Part shown: positions 45,086 through 54,623 of the stretch, one piece after another
How the letters are laid out: every line of letters starts with the position of its first letter
Numbering within the stretch: position 1 is the first letter of the stretch
NCBI GenBank assembly: GCA_014218235.1
Contig: CM024761.1
Span: forward strand, 89,281,968-89,345,967
Source of the DNA: Colocasia esculenta
Lineage: Eukaryota > Streptophyta > Magnoliopsida > Alismatales > Araceae
Direction: 5' to 3'
Length of the DNA stretch: 64,000 bases
Notes under the pieces: generated by a model
Database searches by the model: none
The model's input: only the letters and a program-made list of their open reading frames with translations
Told to the model about the DNA's origin: nothing
Translations under genes and position numbers: made by a program

Positions 45086-45185
45086 GTCGACACCATCCTA
45101 TCTCGTGTCGACACATTCCTAGGTCAGGTCGACACTATTTTCTTCCTGTGTCGACACTGTCCTCCTGCCAGAACCTTTTAAATAG
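45086..45185 (+). promoter_or_regulatory. Candidate internal promoter of C3 extra gene
   Basis: Four GTCGAC cores (45086, 45107, 45128, 45150, each 21-22 bp apart) are followed by CCTTTTAAATAG at 45174-45185, a TATA-like box, about 200 bp before the ATG at 45384. The spacing of about two helical turns puts all four sites on one face of the DNA. The LTR promoter has the same order of parts. Confidence 0.5.
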
Positions 45186-45383
45186 TGGGTTTCGGATAAG
45201 CCTTGTTGTTCCTGCGGGGTATTGCACCACTGCAAACCCCTTTTAGGCATCAGGTTGACCCGACGATGCTCTTCTTCTCATTTCTGGCAAGAAAACCTAC
45301 GCTTTTCTCCCTCAATCACAACCCTTTCTCAATCATCTCTCCGCTCTTTCATCAACTCCCGATTCCACTCCATCCTTGCCACC

Positions 45384-47257
45384 ATGGTGAGAAAGTTGGG
45401 TCCTCGCCGTGGAGCAAGATCTCAGGCGTCGTCCAGGCCAGTTCCGGCAGAGGATGATGCTCCTCAGTTCGAAAGGAGAACCAAAAGGAGGAATGACCCT
45501 GCACAGCAACCAGGGTCCTCCTCTGCACCTCAGCCAGCACCCAAAAGAGGTAGACCATCTTCTTCAGGCAGAGGTAGGGCTTCTAGAACAAAGATTCCGG
45601 GCTCCCCTTCTGGAGACTCTTCAGAATCATCATCATCATCTTCAGAGTCTTCCAAGTCTCAAGACACCACCAGTGAAGCCAAGCTTATTCTAAAGCCTAG
45701 GATAGTGGATTTATCAGATATTCATCTAGCAGACACATTTCCAGAAATTCAGACCTATTTCTCTTTTCAGTCTTGGTTGATATTCATTTCTGAGTTTCAA
45801 ATTAGTTATCCAAGACTTGTTAGGGAATTTTACAAGAACCTGAAATGCACAGAGGATGGATATAAATCAAAAGTTAAGGGCATAGTTATTGACATGCCAA
45901 CTGATACAGCTGCCTCTATTTTCAAAGTACCAGATGAAGGGGCAGATTATCATGAATTTGAATTTGATCTTCATGAAGCCTATTCCATCATGACAGGCCT
46001 TCCTGCTGATGCCTCTGATCCAAAACAAACCCATGTTATTAGATTCAACACGAATTCCTTTCCCCCTGTGTTGAGAGTCATCCACCACATTTTGACCACA
46101 ATTATTACCCCTCAAGGTGGTGGAAGGGACAGGCTAACAGACATACAGAGGTTCATTCTTTATTGCATGGTAAAAGACATCAAAATCAACCTCCATGTAA
46201 TAATGTATCAAATCATATCTGAAACACCAGGAAAGACCTCAAGAGATCTCTTCCCTATGCTGCACATCTGACCTCAGTATTCCAGCACTTTGGTGTGCCC
46301 TTGGAGAATGAGAAATCCCAGTCTATCCCTAAGTCCAACATCTATACCTTTAAGAATATTCAGAATTTATGGGATTTAGACTGGAGGGTACTCAAGTTAG
46401 GAGAGGGCCAGTTGTGGTTGAGGCCCCTCAAGCTCAGGAGGAACAGCCTCAAAATCAAGGGGACCAGCCCCAAGTTCAAGAGGACCAGCCTCCAGTTGAA
46501 GGGGACCACCCCAAGTTCAGGAGGATCAGCCTCCTTTGAATGAGGAACAGCCTCAAGTCCCAACTGAAGGTGATATCCCAGTTCATGCCCCTCTCTCACC
46601 TCAGTTTCAACCCTCATTCATACACCCTGAATCTCCACAACCCACATTTCAACCATCCACATCCTCTGGTGGACCTTCTGTTCCACCAGAGTTGTTCTCC
46701 TTCTTAAATGAAAAATTTGAAACCTTGAACTCCTCCATTCAAACCATGTCAGAAACCTTTGAGTTGAGGATTCAACGGTTGGAGAACACTGTATCTGCCA
46801 AATTCATAGAACAAAAAGCTGCCTCAGACTATGCAGCTCAAAGATTCAACAGACTGATTGGTACCATGGCAGATGCCTCATTACAGCTTAAGAGCACCAG
46901 CAAAAGTTAGAGATAGTACTTCAGGGAATTTTGGCAAATTCCCAAGCTGATGTCTTTAACACCAACCAGACATTACATGAGATCACCAGCACTAGACTAT
47001 CTTTTGCTCATTTTGTGGATGACTTGGAGAGCATGAGGAACTTCAATGCCCACATTGACACACAGCTATCTGATTTGACAAAAGAATTCAAGATATTGCA
47101 AAGGCCTGGTTGGTCAGCTGGATCTTCTTCCTCTTCACAACCCATTGCAGCTGATCTAGCAAGAATTCAAGCTACCTTGATAGAGAATTCAGATAGAATG
47201 AACACTTCTTGCACACCAAACTCACAACCATTCAAGATCAAATCAAGTCCAGCTTGA
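45384..47257 (+). pseudogene. C3 extra 3' gene (envelope-position ORF), broken
   Basis: The start at 45384 is chosen for its strong context (gccaccatgg) and basic N-terminus MVRKLGPRRGARSQ; the open frame runs on to 46271. After a Ser/Arg-rich part comes the plant-transposon-type domain: LVREFYKNLKCTEDGYKSKV, then DLHEAYSIMTGLP and LRVIHHILTTIITPQGGGRD, ending INLHVIMYQIISE. A one-base shift near 46230 is followed by heptad repeats (QVQEDQP units, 46419-46530). A coiled-coil C-terminus lies at 46536-46910 and 46931-47257 (FEINEK-type heptads, LRIQRLENTVSAKF). No signal peptide or membrane helix is seen. Homologous to the gene at 28780-30908. Confidence 0.8.
46419..46530 (+). repeat. 21-bp repeats coding Gln/Pro/Asp heptads
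   Basis: About five copies of a 21-bp unit such as CAGCCCCAAGTTCAAGAGGA, coding QPQVQED-like heptads that join the domain and the coiled coil of the extra gene. Slippage here probably caused one of its frameshifts. Confidence 0.75.
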
Positions 47258-47337
47258 CTTTTATGGAGAAAAGAATGTCTGACATTGAGACCATCTTACT
47301 TCCCCTTCCTCCTCCTCCTCCATCTTCTACTTAATGT

Positions 47338-47740
47338 ATTTTTCTTTTGATGATGTCAAAGGGGGAAGAAAGAAAGAAAGAGAAATGTTCTTTTGTAATC
47401 TTTCTGGTATGATTGTAATGGGTCTCTTGAATGAAATGAAATGCATTTTGCTTAGCCTGAATGATTTTCTCAATTGTGACTTCAATGTGATTGAAAATTT
47501 TTATGTGAATGTGAATGAATGAATGCTTGTCAAGTTGCTTGACCTTCTTTATGCACTAACTTACTTCAAGTTACTTTGTACTTCTTTAGTACAACCATCA
47601 ATTGTGAATGAGCCATATTTAAAGGTCTTTAACAAGCATGAACATGAACAAAAATAAGGACATTGAATAACCAAAAATTGCTTAAAATCACATCTCATCA
47701 AAACCTCATTGACATATGGATTTAATGTTGCCATCATCAA
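47338..47740 (+). other. C3 3' untranslated segment
   Basis: Non-coding stretch between the extra gene and the PPT, with TTTTGATGATGTCAAAGGGGG at about 47346-47366, a second PPT-like signal preceded by the same TTTTGATGATG motif found near LTR starts. An ORF at 47334-47522 has no homologue in C2 and is not believed. Confidence 0.55.
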
Positions 47741-47802
47741 AAAGGGGGAGATTGTTGGGTTGAGTGTAATTTCATATCATTTTCCCTCTTATTTTGATGA
47801 TG
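47732..47802 (+). other. Inverted repeat bracketing C3 PPT/3' LTR junction
   Basis: CATCATCAAAA (47732-47742) and TTTTGATGATG (47792-47802) are exact reverse complements. The PPT and the first 39 bases of the LTR lie between them. The pairing extends outward with one mismatch. Confidence 0.85.
47741..47752 (+). promoter_or_regulatory. C3 polypurine tract
   Basis: AAAGGGGGAGAT ends directly at the 3' LTR; identical in its core to the C2 tract. Confidence 0.9.
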
Positions 47803-49469
47803 ACAAATGTGATTTGAATGCAAATTATTTGAAACATGATAAATACATTTCACCTGAAATTTATATTCAAAAAACATGTCTCAAAACACACTTATCATTT
47901 GCACTCATAATAAAACATTTTACTAATGATATATGTGTTTAATTTTCAGGTACAAACACTTTTTGCAAAAGAAGTGTCGACACACTCCACAATGGTGTCG
48001 ACACTATAACCAAAATTCAAAGGCAAAAAGATGAACAAATGTTGAGACTGTGTCGACACATATCAAAGAGTGTGTCGACACGAGTTGCAGATTCCGGAAA
48101 TCAGACTACTCAGGTCGACGCACTCTCAGGGCAGGTCGACACTGGAGCCTGTTCCCAGAACAACAGTTTTCAGAATTGGGGACAGCAGGTCGACACAACA
48201 CCAGAGCAGGTCGACACTGGATCCTGCTCCCAGAACAGCTGTTTTCAGAATCGGGACAGCAGGTCGACACAATACCAAAGTAGGTCGACACTGGATCAGT
48301 TCCCAGAACAGCCTGTTTCAAGATTTGGGCAGTGTGTCGACACCACCACCAGGGCAGGTCGACACACTACGGAAAGTTTGCAACTTAAATTGGATGTTTG
48401 CCACGTGTCAGCCTAGGGCGATGGGGTATCAACCTAGGATCGTGTGCCCTTGTACCTAAAGGGTATCTTTGGAATCTTTTGGGTATAAAAGGCCCCCAAT
48501 TGGCCGTCCATCATGAGAAGACCCCAACGAACTCTCCAAGCCTCCAGAAAAGTTCCCTTTGGCGGCGAGAAGAGCTTATCTCCCTCCTCTGCTCTCCTGG
48601 TGCCTTCTGAAGACCAATTCTCATCAATTCGATTGAGAGAATTGGAGTTTGATCTCTGAAGAAGCAATTGAAGCGCCTCAAGGAAGCAGATCAAGTAGGA
48701 GCATCTGTTGGAGAAGACTTCAAGGAAGATCCCCAACTTCAATAGTGCTAAGCATCGGCTGGGACTTCAAGGATTCAAGCCTCTTCCCAATCTGAGCTTC
48801 TACAAGGGAGTACACTGAAGAACAAAGCCTTTTAACACTATTCTCAATGTACTTTTTGTTCTTCTGAGACTTCTTGAGATTGTGCAAGTGCTTCTGCATA
48901 ACTCTCATGAATGTTCTCATGTCTGACATGATCTGCTGCTAGAAGATCCATGTCGTGTGTTGGTGTCTAGCATTGTTATTTGTGAGCCGTTGTGCTCAGT
49001 TTGAGTTGTCTAACTCAAGTGTTTGTTGAGCAGTCTTGCTCAGGGATCTAGAGTAGTCTTGCTCTAGAGGTGTGTGAGTTGTAAACTCAAGTGTTGGAGT
49101 TGTCTGGCTCCAGTGGGTGTGTAACCCAGGTTGTTTAGTGAATCCTCACTGGGTGTGAGGGGTGGATGTAGGAATCACATGGGTGATTTCCGAACCACCT
49201 AAAAATCTCTGTGCACTTGTCTATTTGTGGTTTGATTTTATTATCCGTTAGATGCTTGCATAGGATCGATCAAGATTCACTTAATCAACTGGTTTTTACA
49301 TCTATTTTATCAACTCACTTAACATTTCATCAGATTTGTGTTTTTCACTGATTAAAATTGCCTCTGATTCTAAAAGTGTTTTAAATTGCTTAAGCTTCCA
49401 CAGAAAGTGGCATAGATCTATTCATCCCCCCCTTCTAGATCTTATCCACACCTTTTCCTCGATCCTTCA
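47753..49469 (+). repeat. C3 3' LTR
   Basis: 1717 bp, matching 34794-36504 from end to end with few substitutions and small indels. All twelve GTCGAC cores and the TATA box (48484-48490) are present. It abuts the TSD TTTAT at 49470-49474. Confidence 0.95.
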
Positions 49470-50489
49470 TTTATTGCTTCAGCCCAAAACTTCCTTGGCA
49501 GACCACTCTCAATTAGCATTGTTCTTGCCATCTCCACAAGAGTTTTGTTTCTTCTTTCCACAACTCCATTTTGTTCAGGAGTTCTTGGTGAATAAAACTT
49601 GTGGAAAACTCCTCCTTTCCTACAAAAGTCCTCAAAATTAGCATTCTCAAACTCACCACTATGATCTGAAATTATTGAAATGATTTTGAACTTAACCTTC
49701 TTGTGAAATTTTCTTATAGAAATCATGAAATTTAGTAAAAGCATCATTCTTGTGAGCCAGGAAATAAACCCAAGTAAATCTAGAAAAGTCATCAACCAAG
49801 ACATATCCAAACCGTTTTCCATTCAGACTGTTTGTCCTTGTAGGACCAAACAAGTCCATGTGAATAAGTTCAAATGGTTTGGTAGATTGACTTTCTAATC
49901 TACTTTTGAAAGTTTTTCTTGTTTGCTTACCTTGAGAACAAGCTTCACACAGATTTAGATTTTGTTTGAAAGAGACATCAGGCAAACCCTTGATCATGTT
50001 GAATTTTGCAAGTTTATGAATCACATGGTAGCTAGCATGACCTAGTCTACGATGCCATAGGCATGCCAAGTTATCTTTGTTTGCAGTTAAGCACAAATTA
50101 GTATTTTCAGAATCATCAAGGTCTACCATGTAGACATTATTTGATCTTTTTCCAGAAAACTTGACCATATTAGAATCAGGTTCAAAAATAGTACAACACT
50201 GAGAATCGAACATTACCTTGTGACCTTTGTCACACAACTGGCTTATGCTCAGTAGGTTATATTCCAACCCTTCCACTAAAAGAACTCCATCAATTGAATT
50301 TGTAAGACTTCTACCAACCTTACCTGAGCCAATGATCTTACCTTTGTTGTTGCCTCCAAACGTAACATGTCCAACATTCTTTTCAGATAATAGACAGAAT
50401 TTATTCCTATCCCCAGTCATATGTCTTGAACAGCCACTATCTAGATACCACAGATTCTTCTTGGCTGTAAGACATACCTGCACACACAA
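49470..50489 (-). pseudogene. pol: C2 protease and integrase
   Basis: Protease shows WYLDSGCSRHMTGDRNKF (about 50450) with D-S-G. The pre-integrase zinc region is CLWHRRLGHASYHV and CEACSQGKQTRK. The catalytic core starts IHMDLFGPTRT (first Asp). A frameshift near 49695 moves it to the frame holding ISDHSGEFENANF (second Asp), then PRTPEQNGVVERRNK (Glu) and FWAEAIN at the C3 junction. Integrase's C-terminal part and RT resume at 34793 on the minus strand. Only one slip breaks an otherwise full domain. Confidence 0.92.
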
Positions 50490-51176
50490 GCAAGGAAGAT
50501 TCTTTGGAACCCAAGTAAATTTGGGTCCCTTAATGCCTTCAAAATGAGAATATGAGAAAGCAGAACTTTCGGAATCCAGATCTGTTTGTTCACTTTTGTA
50601 TTTTCTTCATTTCTGATGTTATGCTTTCTTTCATTTTGTTTCCAAATTTCTTGATGTTTTGAACTGTTTCTTCTTCCATAATTTTCATGGAGCTTCTTCT
50701 TCTCTTGATCAAAGTAAGATATGAATTTGGCTTGATTTCTTAACTTGTCCAAGTGCCGTGTTTCATTATTTCTGACAGAATCATGGGCATGTGTTGACAC
50801 TCTGAAGGGATAGTGTCGACCCAAATTATTCCAATCCGACCATTTTTGTTCATTAACATAAGTGGATCTTGATTGGTTGTAAGTCCTTCTGATGGGAGAC
50901 CAATTTTGGAATGTCATTGACCTGTTGTTTGTCCACTTTGGTGGATTTTGTAACTTCCTGTGTGATAATGTCGACCTACCATTAGTGTAGTGTCGACCTT
51001 GCCAAACAGGTGATTCCAGCTTTTTGTTTCTTTGAACACCTTGTTCATTTCCCACTTTTATTGACCTTTTTTCAGTTGTTCTTTGATCATCAGCCAACTT
51101 GACTTTTCCATCCTGTTTGATATCTTTGCAATTTTTACAATTTTTTGTCCTGTTGAAGTGGAAGCTTCAGATGTTT
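50441..51176 (-). pseudogene. C2 gag-protease linker
   Basis: An Asn/Arg/Lys-rich open frame of 218 residues (51097-50441) bridges gag and protease. It has no known domain and overlaps the protease frame by 49 bp in another frame. Three GTCGAC sites (about 50815, 50970 and 50993) fall within it and read as Arg-Ser or Arg-His pairs (NGRST, GRHY). The same linker of C3 also has GTCGAC sites (about 38309 and 38327). Confidence 0.6.
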
Positions 51177-52735
51177 TTATGAAATAAAGGTTATTGTTTT
51201 TGGCCCTACTTCCTTCTTTTCTGTGGGATTAAAGCCTAACCCCTCCTTTCGTTTAGCATTAACTCTTGTACCTAAAATGGCTTCAAGATTATTTCTTCCC
51301 TTTAAAATTATTTCAAGTTCTTCCTGTTTTCTGTTTACTTCGGTTTGCAACCTCTCAATTTCCTTTTGTAACTCTGTGTTAACACTTTGTAGGGCTGCAT
51401 TCTTTTCAGACACAGGGATGTTTCATTAAGAATTTCAACGTTCTGATTCTTTAGTTCATTAACTACTTCTCTCAGAGCATTTCTTTCTTGTGTATACATT
51501 TTTTCATCTTCTTCTGTTGACTCCTTTTGAGAAGAATGTTTCAGTTTCTTTTTCAACATTTTGTTTTCTTTTTTAAGAGCATCATATTGATCTAACAATT
51601 CAAAATAAACATGCTCCCAATCTTCCAAACTGAAATCCTTAAATAAGGAGCTTACCTCTTCTTCTTCTTCTTCAGTTTCCTTGGCCATCAAACAGATTTT
51701 TGAATGAGTGTCCTCAGCATCTGAGCTTTCCTCTTCTTCATCTTCTTCTTCTTCACTCCAGGTACCAACCATAGCTTTTTGCTTGTTTTTGTTCCATCTG
51801 GGCTGAGTCTTCTTTTGAGCTTCAGGACATTCAGACTTGACATGTCCTGGTTTCCTGCAATTGTAGCACACAATTCTATCAGTCTTTTTGTAGGCATTTG
51901 TCCTAGGCTTAGAAAAATTGTTGTTATAAGGTTTCTTTTTCAGAAAACCCTTACCTTCTTTTCTCATAAATTTTCTGAACTTTCTAGTTATTAAGGCAAA
52001 CTCACCTGATTCATCTTCGGAAGTAGATGATTCACTGTCTTCAGTGACCTCCTTGGTGCTGGGACTTGCTTTAAGAGCAAGAGGTTTCTTCTTCCTCAGA
52101 TCATCCTCAGATCTCTTTAGACCCAATTCATATGTCATTAAAGAACATATTAATTCATCAACAGTAGTTGTAGACAAGTTCCTAGATTCTTCGATAACAG
52201 TTGCTTTGGTATGCCAAATGGGTGTCAAGGATCTAAGAATTTTCCTCACTAGTTCTTTATCAGAATAAACGTTTCCTAGATTTTTCAACCCATTAGTTAA
52301 TAATGTCAATCTACCATACATTTCAGAAATAGTTTCATCATGTTTCATTCGAAAAGCTTCATATTCAGAAACTAACATGTTGGCCTTAGTTTCCTTTACC
52401 TCAGATGTGCCCTCGTATATTACCATGAGGCGATCCCAGATCTCTTTAGCACTTGAGCATGAAGAAACTCTTGAAAATTCAGTGGGATGCAGTGAGCACT
52501 ACAAAATATTCATTGCACTCCAATTTGCATTTGACTTCTTAATTTCTTCGGGGGTCCATTTCTCTTCATCATCAGACAACTCATAAGGTCCATTGTTCAC
52601 CACTCTCCATATTTGATGATCTTGTGCTCGTAAGAACACTTGCATATGAGTTTTCCAATATGCATAATTAGTACCATCAAAGTAAGGCGGTCTATTTACA
52701 GAATGACCCTTAGCAATGTAACCTCTAGATTCCAT
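51177..52735 (-). pseudogene. gag: C2 gag
   Basis: The start at 52735 (MESRGYIAKGHSVNRPPYFDG) equals that of C4. The capsid core has MQVFLRAQDHQIWRVVNNG and KEIWDRLMVIYEGTSEVKET. One TAG at 52501-52499 interrupts the frame, which then stays open to about 51400. The CCHC knuckle CYNCRKPGHVKSEC is near 51870-51830. A strongly acidic stretch and a long coiled coil (about 51620-51240) follow, where the frame shifts once near 51410 and ends FNPTEKKEVGPK before a TAA at 51179-51177. A gag of about 510 residues with a coiled-coil tail is typical of Sireviruses. Confidence 0.92.
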
Positions 52736-52782
52736 CATACACAATTAACTTCTGGTCGTGAGACCAAACAATTGGAGAACCA

Positions 52783-52795
52783 GGCTCTGATACCA
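52783..52795 (-). promoter_or_regulatory. C2 primer-binding site (tRNA-iMet)
   Basis: On the minus strand TGGTATCAGAGCC lies 2 bp inside the 5' LTR, a perfect initiator-Met site, and fixes the orientation of C2. Confidence 0.93.
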
Positions 52796-52797
52796 CG

Positions 52798-54247
52798 TGT
52801 TGTGTGTGGAAGGATTGTCTAGAGGGGGGGTGAATAGAGAATCCTCAGAATTTTAGCCCCGATTTGATTTTTTGAAAACAGATTAAGAATCTCTAAGGAT
52901 ATATGCACAGGCAAACAGATCAATGATGCAAACCACAGAAGAACAAGAAGTTTTAAGGTGGTTCGGCTCCAATGAGGAGACCTACATCCACCCCTCACCA
53001 AATCAGTGAGGTACCACTATCAGAATCCCTGACAGTACAAAACACACAAGTGCTGATTCACAGCTTCTTCACAACTGCTGCCTCACAGCTTGAAAACCCT
53101 GCTGATACACAGCTTCAATAACCCGCTGATCCACAGCTTCCCTTGAATTAATCCAATCACACTTCGTGATTGATCAATTCAATCCGCTTCACCAAGAGGT
53201 GGAGTTCAAACAATTTCGAAGTTCAGAAGAAGATTCAAAACATAGCAAAAGGAAAAACAAAATCACACTTCCTGATCTGGATCTGAAGTTGAATAGATTC
53301 CACTCAGATCATAGGAACAATATCCTATTCAGTGAATTCCTCCAAAATCTACTGCAATTTGATCTCAGAGAATATGAAGGAAGAAGAATTCTGATCCTCT
53401 GTTCTTGAAGGCTCAGTATTCGCTTCTGGTAGCTTCAATCTTTGCTTGTATCATCATTGATTTCCTTGGATTGGAGCTTCACCTAAGAATTTCAGAGAAT
53501 TTCTAGCTTCAGATCATTTGAAGTCAACTTTTCTTCTTGGCTCAGCACTCCTTCCTTCCCCGTCTCGTTCTTCTCATTCTCCCTTACGAATCTAGAGCTC
53601 TTTTCACCTTTTTCTGATTGCGCGCGCTTGTTGCTTTTTGCAGTGGGCCCCCTTATTTTTATCCACCCAGAAAGGTGAAGGAATCTTTTTGCACCAAGAA
53701 TTGGACCATTCTAGAGCTGCTGACGTGTAAAGAAATATCCCAGTTAGTTAGCTTTGGATCACGTGCCTGCTTGATGACTAGAGCATTCTGTGAAAATGCA
53801 AAGTGTTCAAGTATCCAAGTGTCGACCCTGTCAGATACAAGTGTCGACACACTCTCTTTAATTCAAATAGAAACAGTCTTCTTTGAATCCTTATGCACAT
53901 GGCAAACGTGATATCTTTAAGAAAATCACTTAAGCTTCCTTCTGTGTTGAACTGAAAGATGGTTAGTGTCGACCTCATTGGAGTTTCACTATCTTGAAAT
54001 AAGCTGAAAACTTCTCAGGCACTGATGTAACATTGATTAAAGTTGATTTGACTTGATTCTAATCTTTTACAATGCCATCCAATATCATCCAGTGTCAACC
54101 TATGACCTGGATAGTGTCGACACTATTTGTCATTTTCTCTTAATACTTTGATCCAGTTGAGTTGTTCCTGCAATATAAATGATAAATGTCAATCTTCTAT
54201 GTATCATTGCACATTAGAATGTCATCATCAAAACCAGGGACACAACC
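52798..54247 (-). repeat. C2 5' LTR
   Basis: 1450 bp, aligned with 26985-28429 over its full length. Its outermost base on the plus strand is C where the partner has A, so the CA end reads CC. The TSD CCTTT follows at 54248-54252. Confidence 0.93.
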
Positions 54248-54623
54248 CCTTTCCTTATTTTCGTTGTTTTGGCAGGTACTCAAGCTAGTTCTCACGAGGA
54301 GCTCTTGTCCTCTAGCCAGCCGGAGGGCAAGAAGAAGGTCCTTCCACACTTCTCCCACACTGCAGAGAACACGACCGAGGAAGGCGACGTGACACCGAGA
54401 ATGCACCCCTATAGGGCGTCGCGAAACCAGCTTCATCGCGACGGGGTTCCCCGTCGCGACCTCAGGTCAATATGGTGTTCTCTCTCCTTTTCCTAGATTA
54501 GTTAGCTCGTTTTATTTCTATTCCTAGGAAACTATCTAGGTGACGATCACATCCTCTTTTCCATGTCTTTATATTGAGCACATATTTGCGTGTATTGGGG
54601 GGCGCACAATCCCCGTGATTACA
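54248..54623 (+). repeat. T1 3' LTR, right part
   Basis: Begins with the duplicated CCTTT and matches 5' LTR positions from about 4977 to 5352, ending GTGATTACA. The next five bases, GTCGC (54624-54628), are T1's target duplication. Confidence 0.95.

Larger units (their letters stand above)
34794..49469 (+). mobile_element. C3: plus-strand Ty1/copia (Sirevirus-type) element
   Basis: TG...CA LTRs of about 1.71 kb at 34794-36504 and 47753-49469, TSD TTTAT (34789-34793, 49470-49474), PBS, gag, PR, INT, RT-RH, extra 3' gene and PPT. It lies within C2's pol between integrase and RT. The LTR copies are very alike over their whole length, more so than those of T1, which fits its place deep in the nest. 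It is interrupted by solo LTR S2. Confidence 0.95.
26985..54247 (-). mobile_element. C2: minus-strand Ty1/copia (Sirevirus-type) element
   Basis: LTRs at 26985-28429 and 52798-54247 flank, in minus-strand order, PBS, gag, protease, integrase, RT, RNase H, an extra 3' gene and PPT. The TSD CCTTT joins both sides to T1's LTR. C3 (34794-49469) interrupts it between integrase and RT. Net length without C3 is about 12.6 kb, large even for a Sirevirus. The first base of its 5' LTR (54247) has changed, so the terminal dinucleotide is GG rather than TG on its own strand. Confidence 0.93.
3937..54623 (+). mobile_element. T1: Ty3/gypsy Tat-lineage element, twice interrupted
   Basis: A plus-strand gypsy element bounded by TG...CA LTRs and the TSD GTCGC (3932-3936, 54624-54628). 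Its order is LTR, PBS, gag, protease, RT, RNase H, second RNase H, integrase, then a 7-kb 3' region with antisense genes, PPT and LTR. The second, archaeal-type RNase H ahead of integrase is the hallmark of the Tat clade, as is a long 3' region with extra genes. Removing the solo LTR (22292-25949) and copia C2 (26985-54247), each with one TSD copy, leaves an element of roughly 19.8 kb. All sense genes are inactivated. Confidence 0.93.

Noticed and set aside
47334..47522. A small gene after the extra gene of C3
   Set aside because: No counterpart in C2, low-complexity translation, and it begins in the 3' untranslated purine tract area.
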